Below the pieces are notes generated by a model. The model worked only from the letters and a program-made list of their open reading frames with translations, made no database searches and was not told the origin of the DNA. A stretch of 64,000 nucleotides of DNA. It comes from Pegea sp. RAD2-039 (Eukaryota; Chordata; Thaliacea; Salpida; Salpidae). The position numbers and the translations under genes are program-made. This document shows positions 60,408 through 64,000 of the stretch, one piece after another (within the stretch, counting starts at the first letter, position 1; each line of letters begins with the position of its first letter). The DNA lies in the NCBI GenBank assembly GCA_034620365.1, contig JAQGEQ010000270.1:806001-870000 (forward strand), read 5' to 3'.

Positions 60408-63400
60408 TTAAATAACCATCTCATCATTTAAAACTTTCTTTTTGACATATCGCAAAACAACTAAACGCATCACTTTTTGATAACTAGCTTCTTGAGATGT
60501 TAGTTGAGGAACAGTATCAGCACTTCTTCTGTTCTGTAAATAAACAGTGATGATAAAAGTTTTAGCAAATAACTCAGAAGCTATTAACTAATAAGAAAAT
60601 AAATTTTTCATAATACAATTTTGATAAAAGTATCTTCATTTTTATGTTTATTCGTAATCTAATTATCAATGATCTTAAATCACTGAATTTATTTAAAATC
60701 TTACTTTTAATCAGATAATAATTTAGTAAATGATTTCAAGTAAACTAGATAATTTTTTTCAGAGCGTTATTATTGCTTACAAACTGTTAGACAAGATAAC
60801 TGAATGAGCTTGATGTTTTGAGCTACAAAAGCTATCTGAATATCTAAAAAGCCTTATCATTGAGCTTACAGATTCTATTTTGTTGTAAAAACAGACCAAT
60901 TAACATAAGTAACTGGCATAGCGTCTTATATTTCCATATAAGTTTTGTTGAGCCAAGTTTGCAGCACTATGCTTCATAGGGTTAATTGGAACTTTTTTTT
61001 AATTTTCAGTTTTATAAAAGTCAAAGAAAAATATGATGCAAAAACTGAATAAAGAATGAAAAGATTTTACATTTTTCAAATTTTACACTTCCTTGCATCA
61101 TTAGTAAGATGCTTACTATTTTAAAGTTAAAGTTTTTGTAAGAGAGTACTATTTGTAAGTTAGACTATCAAAACTAAAAGCCGCTGAAGCATATAATTTT
61201 AGAAAAAATTTAATTGTATGAAAGATTTTTAATCTAAAAAGTTTAGGTTTTTCAAAAATTAACTTAAATTTAATTTAATTGTATTAATTTTTGTTCAAAT
61301 TTAAAAACTTTAGAATATAAACCTTAAAAAATACAAAATTATTATAGCAAGTTAAAATATGGAGCAAACTTTACTGACGATAGTTTAAAGCATAAAATCA
61401 TCAATTTTACACTTTGAGGGTTTTATATGGATCATTTGAACTTTAACTAATTTTGCTAAAAATCATTTCCGCTAAATTTAAATTGTTGCTTAATCTACCA
61501 TTTGTATATTTCCACTTTCAACATGTTCTGTATTTTGATTGGATTTCTTTGAACAACATTTATAAATCGTATTCCACCATTTGTAAATTGTGATTGAAGT
61601 TGCTCTTCCACACTTTAGAATAAATTTCACTGAGGGCAAAATATTCATCGGTGGTAATAGATTGATTTTGTTGCTAACTAATTTTAACCATAATTGTGTT
61701 CTACAAAAAAATAAAGTTGTTTTAAAGTACTGAAAATATGATTAAAATATTGATTATAAAAATATAAATTTGCTTTAAGTTTTTAATTTTGTTTCAAGTT
61801 TAAATGATTTTTATGGTAGAAGACATTAGACCTTACGAAACCACATTAGTAAATGTTTTTGTTTATAACCTTTAAAGATGATTAATTAACTAAATGTTTA
61901 GACTAAACGTTAATTAAGACCAAAATTGCAACACTGATAAAGCTCTTAACATGATTAATTAGTTAATTAACTTAGTTACACCATTAATGACTACAGAATC
62001 TAATGTTGTTTGTATCAGTCAAAAATATATCTTTAAATCACAACATTAGTTACTTTAATCACAATACATCTGTCATAAATTTTATTAATTGATAAAATAT
62101 TTTGAAAAAATATGAACTTAATATAGTTCTATAAAAATTATTTGAAACTGAGCTACCTAACTAATAGTTAAAATCACTAACTTCTCTTAATTAAAGAAAA
62201 TACTCTTTCTGAAAGTTTATGTTTTTGGCACATTGCCAGTGAAATTAAAGCTTTAAACATTTTTGAATTTAACAAAATTTTACAAATATTTTAAAAATTT
62301 TTTTAAGAACTGTAAATCAAAATATTCATAAAAAGATTTACAAAAATTTTTTTAGAAAAATTAACAGTTATGAAAATAAGATGATAAAAAGATTTCTGGT
62401 AAAATGTTCAAGAAAAAATATTTAAGATATTTTGTAGAGCAAAGTAGGTAGAAAGTGAAAGAATATGAGTGTTTACAAAATTCTATTTATCGAGTATTAG
62501 GTAATAACAAATCTAATAAGGTTGTATACGTGGTTGAACAGTTTCTAAATTATTCAAAGTTACTGAAGCATTGGATTTATGAAAAATGGATCAATTTACA
62601 ACCTGTAGTATTTCCATTCACGAACTGAATCATCTTGAGTTTGTTGAAAACTATTACTCATCATAGCGATTAACATATTAAAAAGAACTATAATAACCGT
62701 GAAATGGAATAATGCAATGATAACGAATCCGGTCTGAAATAATAAACAAGATCAGTTAAACTGCAGTGTTGCCAATCTAAAATTTGTTGATAATTCATTC
62801 AATCGTTGTTTTTATATTCACCATTTCTTGAAGTATGAATTTATCGGGACAATGTGAAATTGAATACCAAGCACGAGGGTCCCCATAACCAAAAGTTGTC
62901 CACCAAATACCAAGTAGGGTTGGGATCAAACTAGAAACTTGGTTTTGATCTGGAACATCAGCTATATGACAAAAAATATTTTAATTTTGATTTGTAATCA
63001 TTAAAAAAATTTACATTTTCCTTAAAGTAAATAGAATTCCATTTAAAACTCTGCTACAAAACTTTTCATGAAAGAATATTTTGGAATTCAGTAAATTGTT
63101 CATCAACCTTAATAAAATTATTATTATAGATGGATTCTGCCAATTACAAGATTCAACTTTGATAAAACAATCAATAAAACCATGTTTAATTGTTGTGGAT
63201 TAGAAGCTTGTTATGATTAATCATATTGATGTTTTTTTCAAGTCTTCCAAACATTGCAATAATACAACAAATTGAAATTACCTCTGCAAGAGACACAAGG
63301 TGGTAGGGTACCATTGCTTGAAAAATTGTTACCTTGATTTGTATAAGGCGGCACCAATTTTAAACTCTGTAAAATTGTATTTTAAATTAGAGATTATTTA

Positions 63401-63641
63401 ATAATAAAGTTGATCACTTCTTGATTGAAAAGTGATTTTACAAACGTTTTGACGTTTTTTGCTGCACCTAGTGTTTTACAAATCTTACTTCGTTACAAGT
63501 TCCATATTCGTTACAAGTACAATAGTGCCTAGATCCATATGGTGTAAAAAGTTCACATATACCACTGCCAAAAGCTAGAAATATAATGAGTAGTATAACC
63601 GAAAAACTTAGTGCGTCCTTTGCCATGCGCTCTAATGATAT
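60408..63641 (-). CDS. TRPC: TRPC-type cation channel, 3' part (5' end outside window)
   Basis: Six 3' exons are seen: 63489-63641, 63282-63366, 62822-62961, 62603-62733, 61499-61700, 60408-60533. They cover S5 (LERMAKDALSFSVILLIIFLAFGSG), a cysteine-containing outer loop, the pore helix and filter (LGIWWTTFGYGDP) and S6 (VLFNMLIAMMSNSFQ). The TRP box EWKYYR, the TRPC signature LPPMNILPSVK and the distal helix YQKVMRLVVLRYV follow. TRPC channels are non-selective Ca2+-permeable cation channels gated downstream of phospholipase C. The filter position reads FGYGD instead of the family's FGL(I/V/L)x, and the protein stops soon after RYVKKKV, without the coiled-coil/CIRB tail. Upstream exons (ankyrin repeats, S1-S4) must lie beyond 64000. 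Confidence 0.9.
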
Positions 63642-64000
63642 CTGTAATAAATATAGATTTAATTACATACGAAGTAAATTAAACAGTTTTTTTATGACAT
63701 ATAAACTTTGAAAATGTTTTAGTGAGCTATTTGTTTGAACAAGCTTTGATAAGAGAGAATTTGGATGCTGCCACTATTGCATCCTCCTCACAAAACTATC
63801 TTTTTTTCCTTCCAATGTCTCGTTTTATATGCTGAAAGTTTTTGATGCTAGGAATCATGTATTAGTTGTCTAATAACTTAAATTCAAGAGAAATGTAAAA
63901 GAAAATGATTTTTTTACATATTTTTGTGATTTTTGTCTACTTGTAGACTTATTTGCTACTACAAAAAGTGTTTTAACCTTTAATATAATCTTTTTTATCA
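63642..64000. other. Intron of the TRPC-type gene
   Basis: Presumed intron 5' of the S5 exon on the minus strand. No exon or other feature was recognised before the window ends. Confidence 0.5.

Noticed and set aside
1..64000. CRISPR arrays, bacterial operons, phage or integron structures
   Set aside because: No regularly spaced direct repeats and no prokaryotic gene organisation; genes are intron-split and eukaryotic throughout.

Overview
The window is a stretch of strongly AT-rich animal (metazoan) nuclear DNA. The evidence is the gene set together with intron-split coding regions that have GT-AG introns. The genes include a FANCI orthologue, a TRPC-type channel, a Neverland/DAF-36 Rieske oxygenase, KDSR, PDRG1 and TMEM230. 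Many introns are about 43-60 nt long and others run to several hundred nt. I cannot fix the lineage from sequence alone. Almost every start codon lies 2-30 nt downstream of a T-rich AG splice acceptor, and two same-strand gene pairs are separated by only about 140-160 nt. Both traits suit an invertebrate with spliced-leader trans-splicing, such as a flatworm, rotifer or hydrozoan, but no SL RNA gene was found here.

Layout. 1-2.9 kb: gene-empty with one repeat copy. 2.9-4.5 kb (+): TMEM230 then PDRG1, closely spaced. 4.8-8.0 kb (-): Neverland/DAF-36-like sterol 7-desaturase in eight exons. 8-12.7 kb: empty. 12.7-15.3 kb (-): CNBD2-like cyclic-nucleotide-binding protein in eleven exons, with an unrecognised small two-exon ORF just upstream (15.4-15.8 kb). 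15.8-22 kb: no genes, but a decayed non-LTR retrotransposon. 22.0-24.1 kb (+): KDSR in seven exons. 26.3-27.0 kb (+): single-exon GNAT-like acetyltransferase. 28.5-29.4 kb (-): Tigger/pogo-derived ORF that has lost its catalytic domain. 30.2-31.5 kb (-): intronless DUF21-CBS (CNNM/Mam3-type) transporter. 32.9-38.5 kb (+): FANCI in 27 exons. 41.1-43.1 kb (+): ZFAND2-type AN1 zinc-finger protein in eight exons. 45.7-46.6 kb: second decayed retrotransposon. 48.7-55.6 kb (-): ABCG1/ABCG4-type half transporter in fifteen exons, with a long near-perfect inverted repeat in an intron. 59.1-59.6 kb: an unexplained GC-richer island. 60.4-64 kb (-): the 3' part of a TRPC-type channel that runs off the window.

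The genes do not form one pathway. Three act on lipids or sterols (Neverland, KDSR, ABCG); the rest are unrelated cell-biology genes. The observations I rate highest are a K+-channel-like GYGD motif where TRPC channels carry their FGL(I/V/L)x filter, and a FANCI orthologue in which the position of the mono-ubiquitinated lysine is isoleucine while the adjacent SQ/TQ cluster is kept. Exon models were built by hand from reading frame, splice-site phase and remembered family sequence; every junction was checked for phase but none has transcript support.
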